Source: Candidatus Moduliflexus flocculans (GTDB taxonomy: Bacteria > Moduliflexota > Moduliflexia > Moduliflexales > Moduliflexaceae). From it: a stretch of 39,924 bases of DNA. The notes under the pieces are model-generated. The model was not told the origin of the DNA. It ran no database searches and saw only the letters and a list, made by a program, of their open reading frames with translations. Position numbers and translations under genes: made by a program. Positions 7,132 to 15,497 of this stretch are shown piece by piece (position 1 is the stretch's first letter; each line of letters opens with the position of its first letter). Where the stretch lies: the NCBI GenBank assembly GCA_000739515.1, contig DF820458.1, forward strand, positions 55,984 to 95,907, read 5' to 3'.

Positions 7132-7818
7132 ATGAAACGTTCAGAAATCAATGCGATTATGCGCGAGGCGGACGCCTTTATTAAACGGCAGGGCTTCTAT
7201 CTGCCGCCATTTGCGTATTGGACGCCTTCAGATTGGGCGAACAAAGGGGAAGAAGTGCGGGAAATTGTGGACAACGCGCTCGGTTGGGATATTACCGATT
7301 TCGGCAAAGGGAATTATGCGGAGTTCGGCCTGTTTCTGTTTACGGTGCGCAACGGCTCGCCGGATAACCTGAAAACTGGCAAAGGCAAAATCTATGCCGA
7401 AAAGTTGATGATTGTGCGGGAAAGACAAAAAACCCCGATGCACTTTCACTGGAACAAAATCGAGGATATTATCAATCGCGGTGGCGGCAGGTTTTTGCTG
7501 CAACTCTATAATTCCACGCCAGAGGGCGAATTAGCCGATACCGACGTGGTGGTCAGCGTGGACGGCGTGAAACAGACGATTCCGGCAGGCGGAAAGATCA
7601 CCTTGCTGCCGGGCGAAAGCATTACGCTGGAACAATATATGTATCACACCTTCTGGGCCGAAGGCGGGCAGGTGTTGGTCGGCGAAGTCTCGGCGGTCAA
7701 CGACGATCATCATGACAATCGCTTTCATGCGCCGATTGGCCGCTTTCCTGACGTAGAAGAAGACGAAGAACCGCTGCATCTGCTTGTCAACGACTACGCG
7801 AAGTATTATCGGCCATAA
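7132..7818 (+). CDS. D-lyxose (D-mannose) ketol-isomerase, cupin type
   Basis: A 228-residue cupin enzyme that matches the D-lyxose isomerase family of E. coli O157 in length and along its whole sequence (about 227 residues there). These enzymes interconvert D-lyxose with D-xylulose and D-mannose with D-fructose using a divalent metal. The metal ligands expected from the family are visible: HFH at 104-106, Glu 111 and His 172. Other landmarks are LPPFAYW, GWDITDFG, NRGGG (115-119) and VNDDHHDN (189-196). GGAGG precedes the ATG by about 7 bases. It closes the transporter operon and suggests the imported sugar is D-lyxose, D-mannose or a related ketose. No xylulokinase or other sugar kinase is in the window. 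Confidence 0.92.
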   Translation: MKRSEINAIMREADAFIKRQGFYLPPFAYWTPSDWANKGEEVREIVDNALGWDITDFGKGNYAEFGLFLFTVRNGSPDNLKTGKGKIYAEKLMIVRERQKTPMHFHWNKIEDIINRGGGRFLLQLYNSTPEGELADTDVVVSVDGVKQTIPAGGKITLLPGESITLEQYMYHTFWAEGGQVLVGEVSAVNDDHHDNRFHAPIGRFPDVEEDEEPLHLLVNDYAKYYRP

Positions 7819-7819
7819 T

Positions 7820-7911
7820 AACGACAGGGATTTCACATAAACACGGATATTTTTTGTTGTTGCTATGACAGAAACGCTCAGCATCCTTGCTTATGCGAAA
7901 TCCCTGTCGTT
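7820..7911. repeat. Long inverted repeat after the sugar operon
   Basis: The 21-base arms 7820-7840 and 7891-7911 (AACGACAGGGATTTC at their outer ends) pair with a single mismatch around a 50-base loop. It begins immediately after the isomerase stop. It has no T-run after the stem, so it could be a dispersed palindromic element or a stabilising 3' end of the operon message. Confidence 0.65.
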
Positions 7912-7946
7912 TCCCGAAAGCATCTCCTGTTTTTCAAGAAAAGTTA

Positions 7947-7975
7947 TTGACAGATTTTAGAGAAACGTCAATATG
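7947..7975 (+). promoter_or_regulatory. Possible weak promoter of Uma2-family gene
   Basis: TTGACA at 7947-7952 is followed after 17 bases by AATATG, a poor -10. The position, about 50 bases before the gene start, is suitable. The -35 is perfect, so this is recorded at low confidence. Confidence 0.3.
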
Positions 7976-8022
7976 TCTTTCGCCTGAACCGCTCAATGCT
8001 AATAATACAAGAGGAGATGCTT

Positions 8023-8445
8023 ATGAGCCCTTCAAAACTGCATAGCTATTTGCAAAGCGCTCTGGATGCTGTCTTTCGACAATTTCCGCAATTCTCTGTT
8101 TTTGCAAATCTGACAATTACGATTGCGGATGCGGATTATATCCCGGATGTCTGCGTCTATCCGAAATTCGCGATCAATTTTTTCGAGCCGGATGAAATCC
8201 GCATGACCGAGTTGCCGCAGATGGTGGTCGAAATCGTCTCTCCCACGCAAACTATTCAGGAAGTGCTCGATAAATTCCCGATCTACTTTCAGGCTGGCAT
8301 TCAGTCGTGTTGGTTAGTGGTTCCCCAGACCAAAACCGTATCTGTCTATATTGCGCCAACGCAGGCGCAGGTGGTTTCGATGACCGGCGAGGTGGTTGAT
8401 CCTGTCCTGAATATCCGCGTGCCGCTCGACCAGATTTTTGCGTAG
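8023..8445 (+). CDS. Short Uma2-family (DUF820) protein
   Basis: A 140-residue protein with the core of the Uma2/DUF820 family, a restriction-endonuclease-like fold found in many copies in cyanobacteria and sensor-rich bacteria. PDVCVYP near residue 43, VVEIVSP near 66 and the FPIYFQAGIQSCWLV helix-strand near 85 carry the usual acidic and hydrophobic positions. Family members are usually 180-200 residues. Here the N-terminal segment before MSP is absent, so it may be a shortened or decaying copy. The ATG at 8023 has GAGGAG 6 bases upstream; an in-frame ATG at 7996 precedes that ribosome site and is less likely. The cellular role of the family is unknown. Confidence 0.7.
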   Translation: MSPSKLHSYLQSALDAVFRQFPQFSVFANLTITIADADYIPDVCVYPKFAINFFEPDEIRMTELPQMVVEIVSPTQTIQEVLDKFPIYFQAGIQSCWLVVPQTKTVSVYIAPTQAQVVSMTGEVVDPVLNIRVPLDQIFA

Positions 8446-8473
8446 GGAGTTATGTGCTTCCAGGAGGCGTCTC

Positions 8474-8797
8474 ATGTCGTTACTCACCTTGCCAGCCCAT
8501 TTCGATGGCGAAAAGATTTGCCTGGATGAACCATATCGGCTGACGCCATCGGCCAAATTGATGGTGGTCATCTTGCCTGAACAGGTGAAAGAATCCTGGC
8601 CGTCAACCGACCTTCGCTGTGACGATTTACCGGAACTGTATTCAGCAGGATTGAGAACCCGGGGAAAAACCTCACAGGTCTTCAAGACCTGTGAGGTTTC
8701 TGTTCAATCCCATCCTTTCTTACACGCATCCTTGCCGTTCGAAAAAATTTTTCGTTGGGGGGCTATCGCCCCCCAAACCCCCCAAAGGATCAAATGA
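8474..8797 (+). CDS. Small antitoxin-like protein, tail replaced by repeats
   Basis: The first 60 or so residues (MSLLTLPAHFDGEKICLDEP onward, then VVILPEQ) resemble small 70-80-residue proteins often found beside PIN or Uma2-type genes and sometimes annotated as antitoxins; I do not assign a function. AGGAGG lies 6 bases before this ATG. From about residue 64 the reading frame runs into the palindromic repeat at 8667-8699 and then into a GC-rich hairpin (8755-8776). The last 40 residues are therefore encoded by repeat sequence and are probably not native. The gene is best seen as altered at its 3' end. Confidence 0.5.
   Translation: MSLLTLPAHFDGEKICLDEPYRLTPSAKLMVVILPEQVKESWPSTDLRCDDLPELYSAGLRTRGKTSQVFKTCEVSVQSHPFLHASLPFEKIFRWGAIAPQTPQRIK
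8667..8699. repeat. CCTCACAGGTCTT palindrome, copy 1
   Basis: AAACCTCACAGGTCTT (8667-8682) and its exact complement AAGACCTGTGAGGTTT (8684-8699) flank one base. Related palindromes occur at 32738-32762 and, more diverged, at 34005-34039. This copy lies inside the reading frame of the small gene at 8474. Confidence 0.8.
8755..8776. repeat. GC-rich hairpin
   Basis: TTGGGGGGC and GCCCCCCAA pair perfectly around TATC. A further C-run follows. It lies at the end of the altered small gene, 42 bases before the 3' end of the minus-strand NTPase pseudogene, and may end transcription or be another dispersed palindrome. Confidence 0.55.
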
Positions 8798-8817
8798 CCA
8801 AATACCCCACATCATTG

Positions 8818-11350
8818 TCAGGAACGAACACCTCGCACATAGTCACCATGGCTGAGGCGGTACCAGTCCACGACGCCGAAGTTGAAATAGACGCTCCACG
8901 CCGACTCCGCCGAACCTTCGCCTTTTATTTGATGAAGATCGGCACTCCATATCCATGATTGAGTCTGGTCAAATCTCGGATCAATAAATCGTCCCCCTGC
9001 ATTTGTCTCTTTTTCCATTAGCGAGAGCAATTCCTCCACTGTCGGCAGCCGCCAATCCGTATATCCGGCAAAGCCCTCGCCCTGGTTCAAACTCTCGATA
9101 TACTTCCGAGCATCGTCGTAGGTTAATTCTTTCGGTGACCCCGATTGCTGCCACATTAAGCCGGTCGTCTTGTCAACAACGACCTGCCCATCGTGTTGCA
9201 ATTCGAAACGGTTGTCAATAAAGGTTCCCACGTAACCATCGGCCTTGACATACAAAGAGAGGGATTGAACCTCATTCGTCGTCATCGGCTTGTCGCGCAG
9301 GCACAGCACAATGTTGGCCGTCCCCTCCGCGCCGGGGAGACCGTCACACGGCTGATACGCGATCTGCTCGTTTTTGACGTATCCCTGCCATTCCTCAGGC
9401 GTCAAGTTGCGCCGCGCCTGCTGGCAGACCTGTTCTAACAATTCAGGCGTTTCCGCCTCCGGCAAGGCCAACGTCCGGCGTAGCACGTCCCTGATCTGAT
9501 CGTCGAGATTCCCGTGATAAACCTGATTCAGGAAATGCGCCTGACGCGCTAATAACGCCGCTTGTTCCCGTTCTCCATGCATGTAGCGCTGATCCGCAGA
9601 TGTCACCAGCGACTGGACAAACGAAACGTGATAGAGGCGCAGGGCTTCCTGTCCTTTTTTCAGGGCGTCATTACGGGCTTGTATGGCGAAATAGGCCGCG
9701 ATGCCAGCGACTGCCGCAAAGATCAGTAGCGCCGCAATCGCGCCACGTTTGATCCAACGCCCATACGTTGCCTGACGCATGGAAACGCGGAAAAACTCCA
9801 CCTGCAACGGCGTCATCTCCTGCCCGGCGCGGTCATGATACTGGCGCAACAAATCCAAATCCGGCGGACGCCAGAGGAGGCCGTCCGGCTTCTTTTGCGC
9901 TGCCCAGTAGTTCGCGTCCTCTGCGAGATGGCGATGAAAGCGGAGATCGTCGCGGCTGCTGTCAATCCAGGTTTTCAACAAATTCCAGTGATCCAGCAAG
10001 GCTTCATGCGTCACTTCGGCGGTTTCGCTCCCTTCGACGCTGGCGGAGAACGTCACAAGCCGGGCGCGCGGGTCGGCGAAGCAGCGCAACACGTCCTGCA
10101 CATGGGCGGCGTCTTCGCCGTGCGCCACGATCTCGGTCACGCTGATGCGGCGGCGGGTGTCCCGCGTCCCTTCGCCAAGCTGAATCAGACCGAGAAAGGC
10201 GCGACGGGCGATCGCTTTGTCCGGGTCGCTGAGGCGGTCGAACAGGCGTTGCGCTTCTCCGGCGAGCGCGCCCCCGATGCCGCCGATCTGCTTGAGCGTC
10301 TCCGCCGGTGAGACGCCTGCCGCCAATCCATCCCAGATTTTCGTCAGCGCGAATTGCAGCAGCGGCAATGCGCCTTCGCGCCCTTTCGCCTGCTCGATCA
10401 GCAGATCAATCGTGGCGTCGTCTAATGGATGCCCGGCTTGCCGCGTCGGTTCGGCAATCGCCTGCCGCAGTTCCGCGTCGCTCATCACCGGCACGAGGAC
10501 GTTGCTTGCCGCAATCGCATGATTCAGGCGCGGATGGCTCTGGGTCTGCCCCAAAAAGTCGCTGCGCAGCGTGAGAATAATGGCGACGTGGCTGGATTGG
10601 CCGCTTGCGGCATTGAGCAGATTGGCGATAAACTGCTGGCGTTCCTCTGCATCCGGGCATAAGGAGTACACCTCTTCGAATTGATCCACTGACGTTACGC
10701 AGCGTCGCCGACAATTCCCCTCCTGGGAGGGGCAAGGGGTGGGTTCGCCATAGCGCGATGCTCGGCCTCGGCCACCCACCCCCAACCCCTCCCTGGAGGG
10801 GAGTTTGCGACCATTCGCATCGAGCCTGCTGCGTAAGGTCAGTGATCCACTAAAATGATCAGGGGGGAGGTCTCGATATCCGGCAAGGCATCGGCAATAT
10901 GGCGCAAGCCGTCGCATTGCCCGGCAGCGTTCGGCGGGTGAATTCTTTCAATAATCCGGCGCGAGCGACCGACGATTTGCCAGAGCCGGACGGGCCGAGA
11001 ATCGCGAGCAGACGGAGGGTCTGGGTGGAGTCATGCAACTGACAGAATTTCTCATACAACTGCCGCGTCAATGTTTCGCGCCCGAAAAACCAGTCGGCGT
11101 TAGTTTCTTGAAAGGCGGACAGCCCTTTGTATGGATTGGGGCCAATATCTGTGACTGTAGGCGGCGCTTCCGGCTCTTGCGGGCGAGGCGCCAGGTAGAT
11201 CGTGAGATTGCCGAGGATGTTGATATTGCGATCCCCGCTGAACGTCTACTTATTTCCCGCCACCACGTCGCCGGTCATATCGCGTCCCGGCTGGGCAATG
11301 GCAAGGCGGCTGTCGTGGACATCGTTGATGTTTGTATCACCGGTCGGCAT
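8818..11350 (-). pseudogene. Disrupted STAND-type NTPase with C-terminal DUF1566 domain
   Basis: Read from 11350 down, the remains encode an N-terminal segment (MPTGDTNIND), then NPYKGLSAF and WFFGRE, a P-loop GPSGSGKSS, the Walker B stretch LIILVD / QFEEVY, a helical NTPase region, a membrane segment (AIAALLIFAAVAGIAAYFAI) and a C-terminal DUF1566 (Lcl_C, lectin-like) domain with TGLMWQ, WRLPTVEELLSL and a closing VRGVRS. Three lesions are visible. A TAG stop lies at 11246-11248 after GDVVAGNK. About 30 residues separate P-loop and Walker B where the family has about 90, with a frame change, implying a deletion. A 156-base repeat interrupts codons of the Walker B aspartate region (10688-10843). 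The intact relatives are large STAND/AAA ATPases thought to act as signalling or defence switches. The 3' 630 codons are still open, but an intact product is not expected. Confidence 0.85.
10688..10843. mobile_element. MITE-like element, copy 1, with GATCC target duplication
   Basis: A 156-base element with 16-base terminal inverted repeats, ACTGAC[C/G]TTACGCAGC (10688-10703 and 10828-10843, one mismatch). GATCC flanks it on both sides (10683-10687 and 10844-10848). Removing the element and one GATCC restores the open frame ILVDQFEEVY across the Walker B region of the NTPase, which shows that it inserted. The interior is rich in CCCCTCC / GGGAGGGG palindromes and codes for nothing. Copies of the same family lie at 25580-25735 (same length) and 39802-39924 (cut by the window). 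It must be moved by a transposase elsewhere. Confidence 0.88.
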
Positions 11351-11382
11351 AAAAAATCGCATCACGCGCCAACAGCGCGAAT

Positions 11383-11417
11383 CATATTAGCTCAGGAGTT
11401 TTTCGCGGGCTAATATG
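11383..11417 (-). repeat. Hairpin downstream of chemoreceptor gene
   Basis: CATATTAGC (11383-11391) and GCTAATATG (11409-11417) pair perfectly around 17 bases. It follows the stop of the minus-strand chemoreceptor gene by 31 bases, a typical place for a transcription end, but lacks a clear T-run. Confidence 0.45.
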
Positions 11418-11447
11418 ACGATGCCCCTTCAGGGTGAATATCGTTGT

Positions 11448-14000
11448 TCATCCCACCTTAAATCGTTGAATAATCTTCAGCAGCGCCTCCGATTGTTCGA
11501 CTAAGGTTCGCACGGCGTCATTGGAAATGGTGGTGGCCTGCGTTAAAATTTGATCGGTAATGGTTTCAATCGTCTTCATCGCGTCAACGATCTGGGTGGC
11601 ATGGTGCTGTAGCGTGCCGGTTTGATCTGAGGTTTCGCTGAATTTTTCGGTTACGTCTTCCATGCTGGCGGCAATTTCAATCGCGGCGCGTTTTTGCTCC
11701 TCGCTCGCGCGATTCAGTTGCTCCGACATGCCGCTGATGCTTTCTATCGCCTCAAACACCTTTTCCAAGTCATGCTCCTGCACATGCAGCGTCGTTTTGA
11801 TTTGCGACACCATTTCCGCGACGTTCGCCATCGAAGCGTTGATGGTCTGGCTATTTTTCGCCGTCTGCTGCGTGACCTTCGCGGTATGATCGGCGCGATG
11901 CGAAGAATTCGTCGCGCTGTCAAGAATCGTCCCAAGCGCATCTTTGACGGCGCTCACTAACCGGACGCCTTCGTCGGCATTTTTCATCCCTTCGGCAATC
12001 CGTTTAACGCCTTGCTCGCTTTTCTTTTGCAGTTCATGGACTAATGTGCCGATTTCTTGCGTCGAGGATTTGGTGCGATTCGCCAATTCTTTGATTTCAT
12101 CAGCGACAACCGCAAAGCCCCGGCCATGCGATCCGGCCTGCGCCGAAATAATCGAGGCATTCAGCGCCAACAGCGACGTTTGCGCCGTAATTTCATCCAC
12201 AATATCGAGAATTGAACTGACGCGCTCGCCCCATTGATTCACTTCTCCGATAATTTCCGACGTGTCTGCGACAGAATCTTTCAGCCGGAGAATGCCTTGA
12301 ATCGAGGCGTCAACCGACACCTGCCCTTGCGTCGCGGCAGCCATCGTATGGCTCGCCAATTCTCGCGTCTGTTCGGCATTCGCGGAGACATCATGCAGCG
12401 CGTGTTCGATCTGAGATGTTTCCGCGCCGGTTTGCTGCGCGAACCGGTCTAATTGCACCGCGCGCTCCGCGATCTCGCTGAGCGCGAGCTTAAATTCGCC
12501 GACCGACGAATAAATCAGGTGCATATTGTTCGCCAAATCACTGGTGGTGGTCGTAACTTCCTCGATGCTGGCGCGGGTTTCATGAATTGACGCTAAAATT
12601 TGCGACGCCGCCGAGAGAAGATCGCTGGTGTTCTGCGCGACAACATCCACAAAATGCTGAATCAGTTCAAAGGACGTGGTCGTGTTATCTACCGAGGCGG
12701 TTTGCTGTTCCATGCGGTGAATCAACATGTCCATTTCCCGCAGGATCGTATCCGCCGTGACGTTGACGCCGGAGGACGATTGTTGAATCTGGGCGGAAAC
12801 ATGGCGCAACTGATCAATCATATCATTCAGGCTATGGGCTAACATACCGAATTCATCGCGCGACCTGACAACAGCCTTCTGACTCAGGTCGCCTTCAGAC
12901 GCCGCGCCGATCACTCTGACGAGCGCGTGGATCGTCTGAATGGCATGCCGACTGAAAAAGGCGGAAAGAATCACGGCAAGAACAACGACAATGATCAAGA
13001 TTGACACCACCACTTTGCCGATTTTCGCCATTTCTTGCTGCTCGATTTCCTGCGGCAGATTGATTGTCATGCCGCCAATCACGCCAGTCGGCGTCTGAAA
13101 TCCGCAGCTTCCCTGAAAATATTTTTTGCCGCGAACGGTTTCTGAAACGATTTGAAACGACGCGGTTTGAAAAAATAATTCATCACAGGCAGGGATGTTA
13201 TCTGGAGAAAATGCGGCTTGCTGAGGCAGCGTGCCAATGCTGAATGTTTGTCCGGCAAAAAAATTGACCTCCGTTTCGCTTAACGTGGCATACCGTTCCA
13301 GCATCGCTTGCGTATAAAACACGTCACCCACCAGGACGCCTTCTTTCGTTTTATCGCGATAGACGGGAGCAATGACGCGGATTCCTAATCGTGCGTTTTC
13401 ACGGAACATCGAGACAACAATCTCTTCTGGCAATTCACCTGCATACATTTCGGGAATCCCTTCCGGCAAGGGATTGTCTGGGATCGGCTGGCTTTTGGAA
13501 TGAAGTTGAGACACTGCGAAAAAATCATCAAATAACAGATATGAGCCTTTCCCCGTTGCAGAAATCGTATATGCGCCGACATGCGCTTCATTGTTCTCAT
13601 GCTCATAGGCCGCGATCAACCGCTTATTCAACCCAAAGAGCATGAGGCGGTTAAATTCCCCAAGCGTTCCGAATTGTTTTAATTCATCAGTCGCTCTGGA
13701 AGCATACGAGACGAGATGGAGGGTGGTGCCGATATTTTCAGGTTTTTGATTATAAAAATAGGTAATCCAGTTTAATTTAATATCTTGCCGCAAGTATTCC
13801 GTAAAACGAGTTCGGATATTCTCTGTCTGTCTATTCAAATCATCGAGGACAATATCCTGCGCAATCCGGATCCGCTGCTGCGATTGCCGATGCATACTCT
13901 GCTTCGACAGGAGATAATAGGCGATAGAGACGCTATTGGTGGCCAGCAGGACTAATACAAGACACATCAAAAGCAGTTTGGTTCGAATCGAGCGTTTCAT
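11448..14000 (-). CDS. Methyl-accepting chemotaxis protein with large periplasmic sensor
   Basis: An 850-residue chemoreceptor. A first membrane segment near residues 9-28 is followed by about 300 periplasmic residues of the double-Cache type, a second membrane segment (VVVSILIIVVVLAVILSAFF, about 335-355), a HAMP domain (DEFGMLAHSLNDMIDQL) and a long cytoplasmic coiled coil. The tip LLALNASIISAQAGSHGRGF (about residues 600-620) is the CheA/CheW contact. It would report a small periplasmic ligand to the chemotaxis kinase. Its ATG overlaps the stop of the regulator gene by four bases (ATGA), so the two are translationally coupled, which places a receptor in the same unit as a two-component pair. 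No cheA, cheW or cheR gene lies in the window. Confidence 0.9.
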   Translation of the reverse strand: MKRSIRTKLLLMCLVLVLLATNSVSIAYYLLSKQSMHRQSQQRIRIAQDIVLDDLNRQTENIRTRFTEYLRQDIKLNWITYFYNQKPENIGTTLHLVSYASRATDELKQFGTLGEFNRLMLFGLNKRLIAAYEHENNEAHVGAYTISATGKGSYLLFDDFFAVSQLHSKSQPIPDNPLPEGIPEMYAGELPEEIVVSMFRENARLGIRVIAPVYRDKTKEGVLVGDVFYTQAMLERYATLSETEVNFFAGQTFSIGTLPQQAAFSPDNIPACDELFFQTASFQIVSETVRGKKYFQGSCGFQTPTGVIGGMTINLPQEIEQQEMAKIGKVVVSILIIVVVLAVILSAFFSRHAIQTIHALVRVIGAASEGDLSQKAVVRSRDEFGMLAHSLNDMIDQLRHVSAQIQQSSSGVNVTADTILREMDMLIHRMEQQTASVDNTTTSFELIQHFVDVVAQNTSDLLSAASQILASIHETRASIEEVTTTTSDLANNMHLIYSSVGEFKLALSEIAERAVQLDRFAQQTGAETSQIEHALHDVSANAEQTRELASHTMAAATQGQVSVDASIQGILRLKDSVADTSEIIGEVNQWGERVSSILDIVDEITAQTSLLALNASIISAQAGSHGRGFAVVADEIKELANRTKSSTQEIGTLVHELQKKSEQGVKRIAEGMKNADEGVRLVSAVKDALGTILDSATNSSHRADHTAKVTQQTAKNSQTINASMANVAEMVSQIKTTLHVQEHDLEKVFEAIESISGMSEQLNRASEEQKRAAIEIAASMEDVTEKFSETSDQTGTLQHHATQIVDAMKTIETITDQILTQATTISNDAVRTLVEQSEALLKIIQRFKVG

Positions 14001-15412
14001 GTTTCGTTCCTTTCATTCAGCCGATATTTTTCCATTTTTTCCGCCAGCGTTTTGCGCGTAATCGCTAAATCGCGGGCGGTTTTCGATTTATTCTGCTGAT
14101 TCCGGCACAACGTCTCTTCGATAATCTGTTTTTCATGGCGCGCAACGATCTCATCAATCGCGTCTTTTAAGGAAGCGATACGAGAGGCTTCTGGATGATG
14201 AACGCTGTCCGCTGTTTTCGAAAAAATATTGCGTTTGACATCTTCCATTGTAATGAGATGGTTTTCGCACAACAGCACGGCATTATTGATGACATGCTCA
14301 AGCTCGCGCACATTGCCCGGCCAGTCATAGGCCATTAACGCAGATAACACATCCTGCTCCGCGCCCGCGACATGCGTCTGGTATTTCTGGTTGTATTTTC
14401 CTAAAAAATGCGTGATGAGCAGCGGAATATCCTCTTTGCGCTCGCGCAGCGGCGGCAGATGAAAGCGCACTACGTGAATCCGATAATATAAATCCTCGCG
14501 AAACCGCCCATCGCGGATCGCCTGTTCCAAATCCTTGTTCGTGGCGGCGATGATTCGCGCATCCGAAGTGATCCGTTTCGTGCCGCCGACGCGCTCAAAG
14601 CTTTGTTCCTCGATCACGCGCAACAGCTTGGCTTGAATATCTAACGACATATCGCCGATTTCGTCAAGAAATAACGTGCCTTGATTCGCGATCTCGAATT
14701 TGCCGATTTTGCGGGACATCGCGCCCGTAAACGCGCCGCGCTCATGCCCGAATAACTCGCTCAACAGCAGATGTTCCGACAGTGCGGCGCAATTGACGCA
14801 GACGAAGGCCCCGTTCCGCCGATTGCTGGTAAAATGGATGTATCGCGCAATCACTTCTTTGCCCGTGCCGCTTTCGCCAGTGATCAGCGCAGTCACGGCG
14901 TTGTCTTTGATTTTGTCGGCCTGTCGCAGCAGCGCTTTGATCTGCGCGTTCTGCGTCACGCATTGATGCGACAGCCCTTGCAGCAAGAGTTCGTCTTGCA
15001 AAAACAGGTTGCGCGTTTTGAGGCTGCGCAGATCGAGATGCGTATAAACCACGTCAAGCAAGTTCGTATTGTCCAGCGGCTTCAGCAGATAATCCGACGC
15101 GCCTTCTTTCATAGACGCGACCGCCGTTTCAATGCTGCCGTAGCCGGTCATCATCAGCGCGATCAGGTCGGGTTCCATCTGCTTGAGGTCTTTCAGCAGC
15201 GTCATGCCGCTTTGCCCACCCCGCAGGCGAATATCCAGCAGCGCCACGTCAATCGCATTCCGCAAGGCAATCGTTTTCGCCTCGTCCTCATTGCTGGCGG
15301 TATAGACGCGAAATCCCTGCTTTTTAAACAGCCGCTCCAATCCATACCGCAAGCCGTCTTCATCATCCACAATCAACAGCGAAAAGCCTTTTCCCCGTGT
15401 TTCTTCACTCAT
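13997..15412 (-). CDS. NtrC-family sigma-54-dependent response regulator
   Basis: A 471-residue regulator of three domains. The receiver (about 11-125) has the acidic pair DDED (16-19), phosphoacceptor Asp 60 and Lys 111. The AAA+ domain (about 150-385) has Walker A GESGTGKE (179-186), the sigma-54 contact motif GAFTGA (226-231) and Walker B LFLDEIG (247-253), all intact. A C-terminal Fis-type helix-turn-helix (KTARDLAITRKTLAEKMEKY) binds DNA as a dimer. The gene lies downstream of the membrane kinase and lipoprotein binding-protein genes and overlaps the chemoreceptor start. It is the only sigma-54 activator in the window and is therefore the best candidate to act at the dyads 2835-2876. Phosphorylation by the kinase at 15498 is inferred from adjacency. 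Confidence 0.93.
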   Translation of the reverse strand: MSEETRGKGFSLLIVDDEDGLRYGLERLFKKQGFRVYTASNEDEAKTIALRNAIDVALLDIRLRGGQSGMTLLKDLKQMEPDLIALMMTGYGSIETAVASMKEGASDYLLKPLDNTNLLDVVYTHLDLRSLKTRNLFLQDELLLQGLSHQCVTQNAQIKALLRQADKIKDNAVTALITGESGTGKEVIARYIHFTSNRRNGAFVCVNCAALSEHLLLSELFGHERGAFTGAMSRKIGKFEIANQGTLFLDEIGDMSLDIQAKLLRVIEEQSFERVGGTKRITSDARIIAATNKDLEQAIRDGRFREDLYYRIHVVRFHLPPLRERKEDIPLLITHFLGKYNQKYQTHVAGAEQDVLSALMAYDWPGNVRELEHVINNAVLLCENHLITMEDVKRNIFSKTADSVHHPEASRIASLKDAIDEIVARHEKQIIEETLCRNQQNKSKTARDLAITRKTLAEKMEKYRLNERNET

Positions 15413-15441
15413 ACGCCATTACACTGCGCCGTGAATTCTTC

Positions 15442-15488
15442 GGAGTGTCAACGCTTGCGTTGACGACCAAAGCAAGCGTTGGCACTCC
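15442..15488. repeat. Inverted-repeat element, copy B
   Basis: Arms 15442-15462 and 15468-15488 (21 bases, two mismatches, GGAGTG / GGCACTCC ends) enclose 5 bases. They match the arms of the element at 15-109. It lies in the 85-base gap between the kinase stop and the regulator start, so it may reduce read-through from kinase to regulator, or mark a repeat insertion within the operon. Confidence 0.7.
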
Positions 15489-15497
15489 TGAATGTTC

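Noticed and set aside
14771..15463. Plus-strand open frame opposite the sigma-54 regulator
   Set aside because: It is antisense to the receiver and AAA+ domains and has no recognisable features.
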